Source of the DNA: Sporomusaceae bacterium
Lineage (GTDB): Bacteria; Bacillota_C; Negativicutes; Sporomusales_B; UBA7701
NCBI GenBank assembly: GCA_022839045.1
Contig: JALHDI010000056.1
Span: 1 to 20,642, forward strand
Reading direction: 5' to 3'
DNA length: 20,642 nucleotides
Shown: positions 1 through 12,866 of the stretch, in pieces
Position numbering within the stretch: the first letter of the stretch is position 1
Layout of the letters: every line of letters begins with the position of its first letter
The notes under the pieces: generated by a model
Told to the model about the DNA's origin: nothing
The model's input: the letters and a program-made list of their open reading frames with translations, nothing else
Database searches by the model: none
Translations under genes and position numbers: made by a program

Positions 1-712
<712 letters not shown>

Positions 713-767
713 GGCTTAAATCTTCTACCGGGAAAAGCGATTTTATGATAGGATAATGGTAAAACTA

Positions 768-814
768 GGCTTACGCCTGCGCCTGAAGGCTCGGCGCAAG
801 CCGCGTTTTCTTTT
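768..814 (+). terminator. Hairpin with U-rich tail between gap and pgk (terminator or attenuator)
   Basis: GGCTT (768-772) pairs with AAGCC (798-802), CGCC (774-777) with GGCG (793-796), and GCC (781-783) with GGC (788-790) around a TGAA loop. After GCG comes TTTTCTTTT (806-814). This has the shape of an intrinsic terminator with small internal bulges. Since pgk follows without an obvious canonical promoter, partial read-through (attenuation) seems more likely than a full stop. That is an inference. Confidence 0.5.
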
Positions 815-863
815 GCGGCGCGTTTGCGTCAGCCAGCCTTAAGGGTTCAGTGGAGGTGTGTCA

Positions 864-2045
864 ATGAACAAGAAAACCATCCGCGAGGTCGACCTTGCCG
901 GCAAGAAGGTGCTGGTGCGGGTGGACTACAACGTTCCCATGGACGGCGGCGGCATCACCGACGATACCCGCATCCGGGCCACGCTGCCCACCCTGCGCTA
1001 TCTGCTTGAGCAGGGCGCGGCCGTCATCCTCGCCAGCCATCTCGGCCGGCCGAAGGGCGGCCCGGCGGCCGAGTTTTCGCTCGCGCCGGCGGCCAAGCGG
1101 CTGTCAAGCCTGCTCGGCCGCGAGGTGCTGTTCGCCGCCGACTGCGTAGGCGCGGCGGCCGAGGCACCGGCCAAGGCTCTGAAGCCCGGCCAGGTGCTGA
1201 TGCTGGAGAACCTCCGCTTCCACAAGGAAGAGGAGAAGAACGACCCCGAATTCGCCCGCCAGCTCGCGGCTTTGGCCGATACATACGTCAACGACGCGTT
1301 CGGCGTTTCCCACCGGGCCCATACTTCGGTGGAGGGCATCACCAAATATCTGCCGGCGGCGGCCGGCTTCCTGCTGGAGAAGGAGATCGACTTCCTCGGC
1401 AAGGCGGTGGAGAATCCTCCCCGCCCGTACGTCGCCATCATCGGCGGCGCCAAGGTATCGGACAAGATCGGCGTGATCGCCAATCTGCTGACCAAGGTCG
1501 ACACGCTCATCATCGGCGGCGGCATGGCCAACACCTTCCTCGCCGCCCAGGGACACGCCACCGGCAAATCGCTGGTGGAGCAGGACAAGATCGAACTGGC
1601 CGGCTCGCTCATCAAGGAAGCGGCCGGGCGGGGCGTCAAGCTGCTGCTGCCGGCCGACGTGGTCGTAGCCGACCGCTTCGCCGCCGACGCGGCCGCCAAA
1701 ACGGTGGGCGTCGACGCCATCCCCGCGGACTGGATGGCCCTCGATATCGGGCCGGCTTCCGCGTCGGCCTTCGCGGCCGCGCTCGCCGGCGCCAAGCTGA
1801 TCGTCTGGAACGGCCCGATGGGCGTGTTCGAGATCGACGCCTTCGCCAAGGGCACGGTCGCCGTGGCGGCGGCGGTGGCTGCCTCGGGCGCGGTGAGCGT
1901 CGTCGGCGGCGGCGATTCGGTGGCGGCGATCGAGAAGGCCGGCTTGCAGGATAAGATCAGCCATATATCGACCGGCGGCGGCGCGTCGCTGGAGTTTTTG
2001 GAAGGAAAAGTTTTGCCGGGAGTCGCGGCTCTCAGCGACAAATAA
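864..2045 (+). CDS. pgk: Phosphoglycerate kinase
   Basis: This enzyme transfers the acyl phosphate of 1,3-bisphosphoglycerate to ADP, giving ATP and 3-phosphoglycerate. The protein has 393 residues, normal for the family. Visible motifs in order are RVDYNVPMD (substrate-binding start of the N-domain), [51 protein letters not shown] (nucleotide-binding domain), WNGPMGVFE and the C-terminal [11 protein letters not shown] / [16 protein letters not shown]. The ATG at 864 is preferred over the in-frame GTG at 858. The ribosome binding site GGAGG (852-856) lies 7 bases before the ATG but only 1 base before the GTG. tpiA follows 24 bp downstream, consistent with one operon. Confidence 0.97.
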   Translation: MNKKTIREVDLAGKKVLVRVDYNVPMDGGGITDDTRIRATLPTLRYLLEQGAAVILASHLGRPKGGPAAEFSLAPAAKRLSSLLGREVLFAADCVGAAAEAPAKALKPGQVLMLENLRFHKEEEKNDPEFARQLAALADTYVNDAFGVSHRAHTSVEGITKYLPAAAGFLLEKEIDFLGKAVENPPRPYVAIIGGAKVSDKIGVIANLLTKVDTLIIGGGMANTFLAAQGHATGKSLVEQDKIELAGSLIKEAAGRGVKLLLPADVVVADRFAADAAAKTVGVDAIPADWMALDIGPASASAFAAALAGAKLIVWNGPMGVFEIDAFAKGTVAVAAAVAASGAVSVVGGGDSVAAIEKAGLQDKISHISTGGGASLEFLEGKVLPGVAALSDK

Positions 2046-2069
2046 AGCCGCTGCTAGGAGGTACATAAT

Positions 2070-2816
2070 ATGCGAAAACCGATAATCGCCGGCAACTGGA
2101 AAATGCACAAAACGATTACCGAAACGGTTGCCCTGATAAGAGACCTTGCGCCCCTGGCGGACGGCGCGGCGGCCGAGGTGGTCGTCTGTCCGCCCTTCAC
2201 CGCATTGGCGGCGGCCACGGCGGCGCTCGCCGGCACCGCCGTAAAGCTCGGCGCCCAGGATATGCACTGGGAGAAGCAGGGGGCCTACACCGGCGAGGTG
2301 TCGCCCGCGATGCTCAAGGACGCCGGCTGCGACTACGTGATCATCGGCCACTCGGAAAGGCGCCAGTACTTCGCCGAGACGGACGAGACGGTGAATAAAA
2401 AGCTTCACGCCGCCTTCGCGAACGGCCTGGCCCCGATCGTGTGCGTCGGCGAGACGCTGGCCGAACGGGAAGCCGGCGATACCGAGCGGGTAGTGGACCG
2501 ACAGGTCCGTCAGGGCTTGGCCGGGCTGACCGCCGGGCAGGCGGCCGCCCTGGTCGTCGCCTACGAGCCGGTGTGGGCCATCGGCACGGGCCGCACCGCC
2601 TCCGCCGAGGACGCCAACGCGGTGTGCGCCTTCATCCGCCGCCTGGCGGCCGGGCTCTATGGCGAGGCCGCGGCCGCCGCCATGCGTATCCAGTACGGCG
2701 GCAGCGTAAAAGCGGACAACATCGCCGAACTGATGGCCAAGGCCGACATCGACGGCGCCCTGGTGGGCGGCGCCAGCCTGGACGCGGCATCCTTCGCCAA
2801 AATCGTGAAATATTGA
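2070..2816 (+). CDS. tpiA: Triose-phosphate isomerase
   Basis: This enzyme interconverts dihydroxyacetone phosphate and glyceraldehyde-3-phosphate. The 248-residue TIM barrel is of usual length. All catalytic landmarks are present: AGNWKMHKT with Lys11, IIGHSERRQ with the electrophilic His94, and [13 protein letters not shown] with the base Glu166 at the start of the mobile loop. The phosphate-binding segments [11 protein letters not shown] and [11 protein letters not shown] follow. A strong AGGAGG lies just before the ATG. The stop is 14 bp upstream of the gpmI GTG start, so the two genes are probably translationally coupled. Confidence 0.97.
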   Translation: MRKPIIAGNWKMHKTITETVALIRDLAPLADGAAAEVVVCPPFTALAAATAALAGTAVKLGAQDMHWEKQGAYTGEVSPAMLKDAGCDYVIIGHSERRQYFAETDETVNKKLHAAFANGLAPIVCVGETLAEREAGDTERVVDRQVRQGLAGLTAGQAAALVVAYEPVWAIGTGRTASAEDANAVCAFIRRLAAGLYGEAAAAAMRIQYGGSVKADNIAELMAKADIDGALVGGASLDAASFAKIVKY

Positions 2817-2830
2817 AACGAGTTGATATT

Positions 2831-5658
<2,828 letters not shown>

Positions 5659-5673
5659 AACGAAAAATGCGAA

Positions 5674-5705
5674 AAAGCCCCGGCGGGAGCCGGGGCTTTA
5701 GTTCT
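5674..5705 (+). terminator. Intrinsic terminator after eno
   Basis: AAAGCCCCGGC (5674-5684) and GCCGGGGCTTT (5689-5699) form a perfect 11-bp stem with a GGGA loop. The tail is TTTAGTTCT, only moderately T-rich, with a second T-rich stretch from 5721. Confidence 0.85.
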
Positions 5706-5819
5706 ACCCCATAACCAAAGCTTTTCTTTTATTTCTCCCGCCCAGCAGGGAAAAAATGTCCGCAGGGGGAATAATATAGCATATTTTCATCGGAGATCCG
5801 GTGGAGGGGGAAAATAGGC

Positions 5820-6749
5820 ATGCAGAAATGTTGCGACACGATTCTCGACGCGGTGGGTAAAACGCCGCTTGTCTACCTGGGGCGCACCTCGCCGGCGGGC
5901 GGGGCGAAGATCTACGCCAAGGTCGAATGCGTCAACCCCGGCGGCAGCATCAAGACCCGCACCGCCCTCGGCATGATCGAGGCGGCCGAGCGGGCCGGCC
6001 AGCTAAAGCCCGGCTCGATAATCGTCGAGGTGACGAGCGGTAACCAGGGGATCGCCATGTCGATGATCGGCGCCGTCAAGGGCTACAAGGTCCGCATCGT
6101 CATGCCCGAGAACATGAGCGTGGAAAGGCAGAAACTCATCAAGGCCTACGGGGCGGAGATCATCCTCACACCAGCCGGCGCCAGCATCACCGAGGCTATC
6201 GAAACGGCGCTGGCGGTGGCCGACGACATGGCTGCCAAGGACAGCCGCGTCTTCCTGCCCCGCCAGTTCGAAAACGTCAACAATCCCGACATCCACCGCC
6301 GCACCACCGGGCAGGAGATCCTCGCGCAACTGCCGGGCCCGGTCGACGCTTTCGTGGCCGGTTTCGGCACCGGCGGCACAATCACCGGCATCGGCGAAGT
6401 CCTGAAGAAGGCTTATCCCAACGTCCAGATCATCGCCGCCGAGCCGGACAACGCCGCCATTCTCGCCGGCAAGCCGATCGGCCACCATGTTCAGCAGGGC
6501 ATCGGCGACGGCGTCATCCCGCCCATCCTTAACCGCGACATCATCGACGACCTCGTGCTGGTCAGCGACGACGAGGCCTGCGAAACCTCCCGCCGCCTCG
6601 CCCGCGAGGAAGGCATCCTCTGCGGCGTATCGAGCGGCACCAACGCCTGCGCCGCCATCAAGGTGGCGATAAAGCTCGGCCCCGGCAAGAGCGTCGTTAC
6701 CGTGCTGCCGGATACGGGCGAACGTTATCTCAGTACTTGCCTTTTCTAA
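5820..6749 (+). CDS. Cysteine synthase-like PLP enzyme (O-acetylserine sulfhydrylase family)
   Basis: This is a fold-type II PLP enzyme of the cysteine synthase / cystathionine beta-synthase family, 309 residues long. The expected reaction is O-acetylserine plus sulfide to cysteine. Lys45 in NPGGSIKTR is the predicted Schiff-base lysine, GTGGT near residue 185 is the phosphate-binding loop, and GVSSGTNACAA and LPDTGERYLST are the usual late motifs. Two signatures differ from the textbook CysK: NPGGSIKTR where NPxxSVKDR is usual, and TSGNQGIAM (72-80) where TSGNTGIGL is usual. The second lies in the substrate-carboxylate loop. I therefore leave the symbol blank, since another serine or cysteine beta-replacement substrate is possible. 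GGAGGGGG lies 9 bases before the ATG. It is a single-gene unit between two terminators, with no cysE nearby. Confidence 0.88.
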   Translation: MQKCCDTILDAVGKTPLVYLGRTSPAGGAKIYAKVECVNPGGSIKTRTALGMIEAAERAGQLKPGSIIVEVTSGNQGIAMSMIGAVKGYKVRIVMPENMSVERQKLIKAYGAEIILTPAGASITEAIETALAVADDMAAKDSRVFLPRQFENVNNPDIHRRTTGQEILAQLPGPVDAFVAGFGTGGTITGIGEVLKKAYPNVQIIAAEPDNAAILAGKPIGHHVQQGIGDGVIPPILNRDIIDDLVLVSDDEACETSRRLAREEGILCGVSSGTNACAAIKVAIKLGPGKSVVTVLPDTGERYLSTCLF

Positions 6750-6770
6750 CCGTTATAAATCAACCTGGAA

Positions 6771-6801
6771 AAGAGGGCTGATAGCCCTCTTCTTCTTTTA
6801 T
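6771..6801 (+). terminator. Intrinsic terminator after the cysteine synthase-like gene
   Basis: AAGAGGGCT (6771-6779), loop GAT and AGCCCTCTT (6783-6791) form a 9-bp perfect stem, followed by CTTCTTTTATTT. Confidence 0.9.
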
Positions 6802-6880
6802 TTGCCAAATAATGCAACACATTTTGCCAATCGGTGTATATTATTTATATAAAATAGCGAAAATATATCGCAAAAGGCAA

Positions 6881-6909
6881 TTGTCAAGCCATTGGCTATT
6901 TGGTAAAAT
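6881..6909 (+). promoter_or_regulatory. Sigma-A-type promoter for secG
   Basis: The -35 is TTGTCA at 6881-6886 and the -10 is TAAAAT at 6904-6909, with a 17-bp spacer. It sits in a markedly AT-rich island (about 6790-6910) in an otherwise GC-rich window. A second, weaker pair lies upstream: TTGCCA near 6830 and TATAAA about 18 bp later. Tandem promoters are therefore possible. Confidence 0.75.
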
Positions 6910-6945
6910 AAAGTGGTACAAAAACGGGTAGGGGGTTTTAAGCAA

Positions 6946-7176
6946 GTGTACACCGCGCTGATGATTTTCGATGGCATTCTTTCGCTTGCGATAATCGCCG
7001 TCGTCGTCCTGCAGTCCGGTAAGAGCGCCGGGATGTCCGGAGCGATCGCCGGCGGGGCCGAGACGATTTTCGGCGGCAAGAAGAAAGGTCTGGACGAGAT
7101 TCTCTCCAAAGCGACTATGGTGCTTGGTCTTCTGTTTGGCGTCGTTACCCTGGTCCTTGCCAGGATGTCGATGTAG
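6946..7176 (+). CDS. secG: Preprotein translocase subunit SecG
   Basis: SecG is the small auxiliary membrane subunit of the SecYEG channel for protein export. The product has 76 residues. It has a first transmembrane helix (ALMIFDGILSLAIIAVVVLQ), the SecG signature LQSGKSAGMSGAIAGGAETIFGG, and a second helix (MVLGLLFGVVTLVLARM). I chose the GTG at 6946 because it gives the standard SecG N-terminus and lies 10 bases after a GGGGG stretch. The in-frame GTG at 6913 falls only 4 bases after the predicted -10 box, so it cannot be on a transcript from that promoter. In many Bacillota secG is followed by the esterase and rnr genes. Here hppA intervenes. Confidence 0.93.
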   Translation: MYTALMIFDGILSLAIIAVVVLQSGKSAGMSGAIAGGAETIFGGKKKGLDEILSKATMVLGLLFGVVTLVLARMSM

Positions 7177-7183
7177 TTCCGCG

Positions 7184-7246
7184 CCGGGACGGCTGTCCCG
7201 GGAAAAATTATTCTTCGGTGATTCCGGGAAATGTAACCCATTTCCC
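7184..7246 (+). promoter_or_regulatory. Two consecutive hairpins between secG and hppA
   Basis: The first hairpin is CCGGGAC (7184-7190), loop GGCT, GTCCCGG (7195-7201), a perfect 7-bp stem. The second is GGGAAATG (7226-7233), loop TAACC, CATTTCCC (7239-7246), a perfect 8-bp stem. Neither has a clean run of T, and the first is followed by AAAAATTATT. They may act as weak terminators, mRNA stabilisers or a leader control element for hppA. Confidence 0.4.
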
Positions 7247-7273
7247 GTAATTTATTGCCTGTAAGGAGGAATG

Positions 7274-9292
<2,019 letters not shown>

Positions 9293-9308
9293 CGACTCAC
9301 GACGTTGT

Positions 9309-9350
9309 GGGCCGCAGCACCGGAATATCCGGCTGCGGCCCTCGCTTTTT
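9309..9350 (+). terminator. Intrinsic terminator after hppA
   Basis: GGGCCGCAG (9309-9317) pairs with CTGCGGCCC (9333-9341), with an inner CCGG/CCGG stem around AATAT. TCGCTTTTT follows. Confidence 0.88.
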
Positions 9351-9407
9351 CGGGGATGGGGCGATTTTCCACCATAATTATTACAATATATGGAAGGAAT
9401 AGCCGGA

Positions 9408-9500
9408 ATGGCGACGAATAAGAAAAAGCGTAATCATTGCATCTGGGAGAAAATGCAAAGAAGGTGGTCCGCGGAAGCAGATAAGGGGTGCCCGATGTAG
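9408..9500 (+). CDS. Possible 30-residue leader or small ORF upstream of the symporter
   Basis: The ATG at 9408 is preceded by GGAAGGA (9392-9398) 9 bases upstream. The frame runs to a TAG at 9498-9500 and encodes 30 residues starting [20 protein letters not shown]. It is basic at the N-terminus and has two Cys. It lies alone in the 241-bp gap between hppA and the symporter, with no recognisable family. It could be a leader peptide, a small protein or chance. Conservation is the only real test. Confidence 0.22.
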   Translation: MATNKKKRNHCIWEKMQRRWSAEADKGCPM

Positions 9501-9533
9501 GATCTGAACGTAAAGCGAGAAAGGGGTATTCCA

Positions 9534-10919
9534 GTGCAAGGTATCGAGAAATTTATTGCCGACATGGCCGATTTTGTCTGGGGTCTGCCGCTGATAATCC
9601 TGCTGTTCGGAACGCACTTGTTTTTGACTTTTAGACTCGGTTTTATTCAGAGGTACATGGGCAAGGCGATCAAGCTTTCGGTGACCCGCTCCACCGAAGG
9701 GCGGGGGGATGTCAGCCAGTTCGGCGCGCTGACGACGGCGCTGGCCGCGACCATCGGCACGGGCAACATCGTCGGTGTGGCCACCGCGGTGGCCGCCGGC
9801 GGCCCGGGGGCGATCCTGTGGATGTGGCTGACCGGCGTGTTCGGCATCGCCACCAAATATTCCGAGGCGCTGCTGGCGGTGAAATACCGCGTTCAGACCG
9901 CGGACGGCCAAATGGCCGGCGGCCCGATGTACGCGCTGGAGCGCGGCCTGGGCATGAAGTGGCTGGCCCTCGTCTTCGCGGGCCTGACCGCAATCGCCGC
10001 CTTCGGCATCGGCAACACCGTGCAGGCCAACTCGATCGCGTCGATGCTCAAGGAGACCTATAACGTCTCGCCGTATATGTCGGGCATCATCCTGGCCGTC
10101 CTGACCGCCCTGGTCATTCTCGGCGGCATCAAGTCGATCGCCCGCGTGTGCGAGGCGCTGGTGCCCTTCATGGCCATCTTCTACGTCGCCGGCTGTGTGG
10201 TCATCCTCCTGTCCGGCTTCTCCACCATTCTCGATTCGATAAGCCTCATCGTCAGCAGCGCCTTCAGCGGCCAGGCGGCGGTGGGCGGTTTTCTCGGGGC
10301 GGGCATGAAGGAAGCGATGCGCTTCGGTATCGCCCGCGGCCTGTTCTCGAACGAATCCGGCCTCGGCAGCGCCCCGATCGTGGCCGCGGCCGCCCAGACC
10401 AAGAATCCCGTCCGCCAGGCGCTCGTCTCCAGCAGCGGCACCTTCTGGGACACGGTGGTGGTCTGCGCCATCACCGGCCTGGTGCTCGTCAACACGGGCG
10501 TATGGCAGCATGGCCTCAAAGGCGCCGCGCTGACCAAGGCCGCCTTTTCGACCATCCCCGTCGTCGGTCCGCTGGTGCTGGCGATCGGCCTGCTGACCTT
10601 CGTTTTCTCCACCATCCTCGGCTGGTCGTATTACGGCGAGAAGGCGGCCGAGTACCTGTTCGGCAAAGGGGTAATCAAGCCGTACCGCTACCTGTGGGTG
10701 GTGGCCGTGTTCATCGGCTCGGTGGCCAGCCTGCCGGCGGTGTGGAACTTCGCCGACGCCGCCAACGGCCTGATGGCCGTCCCCAACCTCATATCCCTGC
10801 TGCTCCTGAGCGGCGTGCTCGTGTCCGAGACCCGCGAATACCTCTGGAACGGCAACCTCGACCACGAGCCGGCTGATTTCGCCGCCACCCCTGGCGAAAA
10901 GGGGAAAGGAAAAAGCTGA
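9534..10919 (+). CDS. Alanine/glycine:cation (Na+) symporter, AGCS family
   Basis: This secondary transporter is expected to take up alanine or glycine with Na+ (or H+). It has 461 residues and about 10-11 hydrophobic helices. The family signature is clear: [22 protein letters not shown], then [43 protein letters not shown], and the later [26 protein letters not shown] and [20 protein letters not shown]. The start is a GTG at 9534 with AAAGGGG 7 bases upstream, and the family N-terminus (a short amphipathic segment, then the first helix) fits it. It is monocistronic, between the hppA terminator and its own. A Na+ gradient from the neighbouring pyrophosphatase could drive it, if that enzyme pumps Na+. 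That link is speculative. Confidence 0.94.
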   Translation: MQGIEKFIADMADFVWGLPLIILLFGTHLFLTFRLGFIQRYMGKAIKLSVTRSTEGRGDVSQFGALTTALAATIGTGNIVGVATAVAAGGPGAILWMWLTGVFGIATKYSEALLAVKYRVQTADGQMAGGPMYALERGLGMKWLALVFAGLTAIAAFGIGNTVQANSIASMLKETYNVSPYMSGIILAVLTALVILGGIKSIARVCEALVPFMAIFYVAGCVVILLSGFSTILDSISLIVSSAFSGQAAVGGFLGAGMKEAMRFGIARGLFSNESGLGSAPIVAAAAQTKNPVRQALVSSSGTFWDTVVVCAITGLVLVNTGVWQHGLKGAALTKAAFSTIPVVGPLVLAIGLLTFVFSTILGWSYYGEKAAEYLFGKGVIKPYRYLWVVAVFIGSVASLPAVWNFADAANGLMAVPNLISLLLLSGVLVSETREYLWNGNLDHEPADFAATPGEKGKGKS

Positions 10920-10937
10920 TAAAGGTTCGATAGCACA

Positions 10938-10981
10938 AACAACCTGCCGCCCGGCAATCGCCGGCGGCAGGTTGTTTTTTT
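10938..10981 (+). terminator. Strong intrinsic terminator after the AGCS symporter
   Basis: AACAACCTGCCGCC (10938-10951) and GGCGGCAGGTTGTT (10963-10976) form a perfect 14-bp stem with an 11-base loop. The T run TTTTTTT follows at 10975-10981. Confidence 0.95.
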
Positions 10982-11013
10982 GGACATACGCGGTCCGAGG
11001 TTAACTACCACTA

Positions 11014-11041
11014 ACAATATGTCAACTTGCCGCATAATATA
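11014..11041 (+). promoter_or_regulatory. Sigma-K-like (late mother-cell sporulation) promoter
   Basis: AC at 11014-11015, exactly 17 bases, then CATAATATA at 11033-11041 matches the Bacillus sigma-K consensus AC-N17-CATANNNTA at every defined position. No convincing sigma-A pair is seen here. It lies just after a strong terminator and before two ORFs, the second of which looks like a surface-layer or spore-type protein. The match is direct observation. Use by sigma-K is inference. Confidence 0.45.
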
Positions 11042-11083
11042 TAGTAAGCTTTCCGCCGGTGCCGGTATGGCTGGGGCAGCGGC

Positions 11084-11317
11084 TTGTCGCCCGAGGAACT
11101 GCAAGGAGATATGGCCGGTTATCCCGGCGCCGGCCGATATGCGAAGCGGGAAAAGGTACTGAATGACAACCCCGCCAAGGCCGTTGAGGCTGTATTCGCC
11201 AGCCCCTCTGTCAGTATCGTGAAGCGGGAGGAGCATTATTACCCTGTCCGGCCGAGCCCTGAAATCTGCAGAGAGCCCGAGTATTTAAGGAGGTATGTGT
11301 ATGCCTGTATGGGATGA
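11084..11317 (+). CDS. Hypothetical small protein upstream of the beta-rich protein
   Basis: This open frame encodes 77 residues if it starts at the TTG at 11084, or 68 from the ATG at 11111. The ATG has AAGGAG only 2 bases upstream, which is too close for good initiation. The TTG has only a GGGG 7 bases upstream. Codons show the C/G-ending third positions of real genes in this window. The product is charged and Tyr/Pro-rich (for example VKREEHYYPVRPSPEICREP) and has no recognised domain or membrane segment. The stop overlaps the next gene's start by 17 bases, suggesting coupling. It could be a small spore-associated protein or the 3' remnant of a longer gene, since the frame is open back to 11048. 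Confidence 0.38.
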   Translation: MSPEELQGDMAGYPGAGRYAKREKVLNDNPAKAVEAVFASPSVSIVKREEHYYPVRPSPEICREPEYLRRYVYACMG

Positions 11318-11912
11318 TTTGATTTTTCCGGGCCAACCTTGTAACGCGCCTGTCTGCGAAGTCAACGCGGTAGGGGCCCCGTCTTTCCCCATCAACCTGC
11401 CGGCCGGCGGGACGGTGGAATTGTGCCGCATCGTCGTGCCCGAAGAGCGCGGTTCCCGTGCCGTGCTGCTGAACGCCGTGGTCAATTGGAGGGCTACCTT
11501 TACCGGCCTGACCACCCCGGTCGCCATAGCGGTCCCCGGCTTCGTGCGCGTCAGCTTCGAGCTGCTGCGGAACGGCGGTGTCGTTTACCGCGTGATCGAA
11601 ACGGCTAATCAGGCGGCGCCGACTATCATCGGCTCCTTCATCGGCCCGACGACCACTTTTGTCACGACCGCCCTGCTGCATTTGGACGCCGCTTCGCTGT
11701 GCGGCAACTCCTGCGCCGGTTCGCCCGCGCTCTATACGCTGCGGGCCACCAATATCATTTTTGCTCCACCGTTGTTCGGCGGGGTCCCGGCCGCGACCGT
11801 AAGCGCCGCGGCGGGGGCGGTCACGCTGGCCTTCGAAGCGGTGGAAACCCGCAGAACCGATGACGCCGACCAGTCAGAGGCCCCCAAGTCCGAAGGCGGC
11901 TGCAAAGACTAG
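11301..11912 (+). CDS. Uncharacterised beta-rich, cysteine-containing protein (possible spore or exosporium surface protein)
   Basis: The product has 203 residues, no signal peptide and no transmembrane helix. After MPVWDDLIFPGQPCNAP, the body alternates short hydrophobic strands, for example AVLLNAVVNWRATF, GFVRVSFELLRNGGVVYRVI, TTTFVTTALLHLD and AVTLAFEAVE. Cysteines lie near the start, in VELCRIV and in SLCGNSCAG. The tail is acidic and Lys/Ser-rich and ends in GGCKD. The strand pattern resembles the beta-sandwich proteins of Bacillota exosporium and spore coats, but I cannot assign a family. The ATG at 11301 is chosen over the one at 11295 because AGGAGG (11288-11293) is 7 bases from it and only 1 from the other. 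The sigma-K-like promoter upstream supports a sporulation role. A terminator follows closely. Confidence 0.75.
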   Translation: MPVWDDLIFPGQPCNAPVCEVNAVGAPSFPINLPAGGTVELCRIVVPEERGSRAVLLNAVVNWRATFTGLTTPVAIAVPGFVRVSFELLRNGGVVYRVIETANQAAPTIIGSFIGPTTTFVTTALLHLDAASLCGNSCAGSPALYTLRATNIIFAPPLFGGVPAATVSAAAGAVTLAFEAVETRRTDDADQSEAPKSEGGCKD

Positions 11913-11923
11913 TTCTTATGACG

Positions 11924-11960
11924 AAAAGGCACCGGTAATAGCCGGTGTCTTTTCTGTTTG
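11924..11960 (+). terminator. Intrinsic terminator after the beta-rich protein gene
   Basis: AAAAGGCACCGG (11924-11935) pairs with CCGGTGTCTTTT (11942-11953) around TAATAG, with one G-U pair. CTGTTT follows. Confidence 0.85.
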
Positions 11961-12044
11961 GCTCAGATGAAACACGCCGTTGCGGCCGGCATCGCTTACG
12001 GACGCGTATTAGACCGGCGTTCTTCGCCGTGAGAAGTCCCTGCT

Positions 12045-12074
12045 TTGCCTGGCCGTGCCGGAAAATGGTATAAT
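12045..12074 (+). promoter_or_regulatory. Sigma-A-type promoter of the esterase-thioesterase-rnr operon
   Basis: The -35 is TTGCCT (12045-12050) and the -10 is a perfect TATAAT (12069-12074), with an 18-bp spacer. The predicted start of transcription is near 12081. This rules out translation starts at 12055 and helps fix the TTG start of the next gene. Confidence 0.75.
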
Positions 12075-12105
12075 GGATGGTACCAAGGAAATGGAGGGGT
12101 GCCTG

Positions 12106-12852
12106 TTGGCGATCATGCGCGGGGCCGAGCCGTTCCTCCTGCCCGGCGGCGACCGGGGCGTGCTGCTCATCCACGGGTTCACCGGCGCGCCGGCCGAGAT
12201 GCGCCTGCTGGGCGAGCGCCTGCACGGCAAGGGCTACACCGTCCTGGGGCCGCGCCTGGCGGGGCACGGGAGCAGCCCGGCGGAGATGGCGGGCACGCGT
12301 TGGCCCCATTGGTACGGCGACGCGGAGGACGGCTATCACCTGCTCAAGGGGCTGTGCCGGGAGGTGTCGGTAGTGGGGCTGTCGATGGGCGGGTTGCTGG
12401 CCTTGAGGCTGGCCGCCGAGCAGCCTGTCGGCAGGGTCGTGGCGATCAACGCGCCGATATACCTGCTCGACAAACGCCTGCCGCTGCTGCCGTTCTTCCG
12501 CCTGTTCCGCAAGTTTCAGCGCCAGGAGAAGCGCCGGCTGACGCTCAACGAACCGTATAACGTATCTTACGAGTATATGCCTTTGCCCTGTCTGGTCAGT
12601 CTGCTGGAGCTTATCAGGCATGTCGACAGACTGCTGCCGCTCATATCCCGGCCTGCCCTCCTCATTCAGTCGCGGCATGACCGGACGGTGCGGCCGGAGA
12701 GCGTCAGCCACATCCACCGCCGCCTCGGCAGCGGGGACAAGAAGATTATCTGGCTGGAGCGATCGGGCCACGTCGCCACGATCGACGTGGAGCACGAGCG
12801 AGTTTTCCGCCATATCGACATTTTTTTGACGGCAAGATCAATCGACGACTGA
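12106..12852 (+). CDS. Alpha/beta hydrolase, carboxylesterase / monoacylglycerol lipase-like
   Basis: This serine hydrolase is expected to cleave short-chain carboxyl esters or monoacylglycerols. The product has 248 residues, the usual length for this Bacillota esterase. Visible are the oxyanion loop HGFTG (23-27), the nucleophile elbow GLSMGG with Ser93, Asp192 in SRHDRTV and His222 in SGHVATID, which together make a complete triad. A lid-like basic segment (RLFRKFQRQEKRRL) follows the nucleophile. I chose the TTG at 12106: GGAGGGG (12093-12099) is 6 bases upstream, and the earlier in-frame ATG at 12055 lies inside the promoter. It is first in a tight operon with the thioesterase and rnr. 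The esterase-rnr pairing is common in Bacillota, although the functional reason is unknown. Confidence 0.9.
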   Translation: MAIMRGAEPFLLPGGDRGVLLIHGFTGAPAEMRLLGERLHGKGYTVLGPRLAGHGSSPAEMAGTRWPHWYGDAEDGYHLLKGLCREVSVVGLSMGGLLALRLAAEQPVGRVVAINAPIYLLDKRLPLLPFFRLFRKFQRQEKRRLTLNEPYNVSYEYMPLPCLVSLLELIRHVDRLLPLISRPALLIQSRHDRTVRPESVSHIHRRLGSGDKKIIWLERSGHVATIDVEHERVFRHIDIFLTARSIDD

Positions 12853-12866
12853 AGGGAGACAAACGA

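Noticed and set aside
2441..2830. Upstream extension of the gpmI frame inside tpiA
   Set aside because: The translation there is Arg/Gly-rich shadow sequence. Mutase homology starts only at the GTG at 2831.
5706..5819. T-box or SAM riboswitch before the cysteine synthase-like gene
   Set aside because: The gap is too short and has no T-box core or S-box conserved segments. No convincing promoter pair was found either.
9293..9533. Possible glycine or other amino-acid riboswitch before the AGCS symporter
   Set aside because: I looked for the paired conserved cores of glycine riboswitches and saw none. After the hppA terminator only a small ORF candidate remains.
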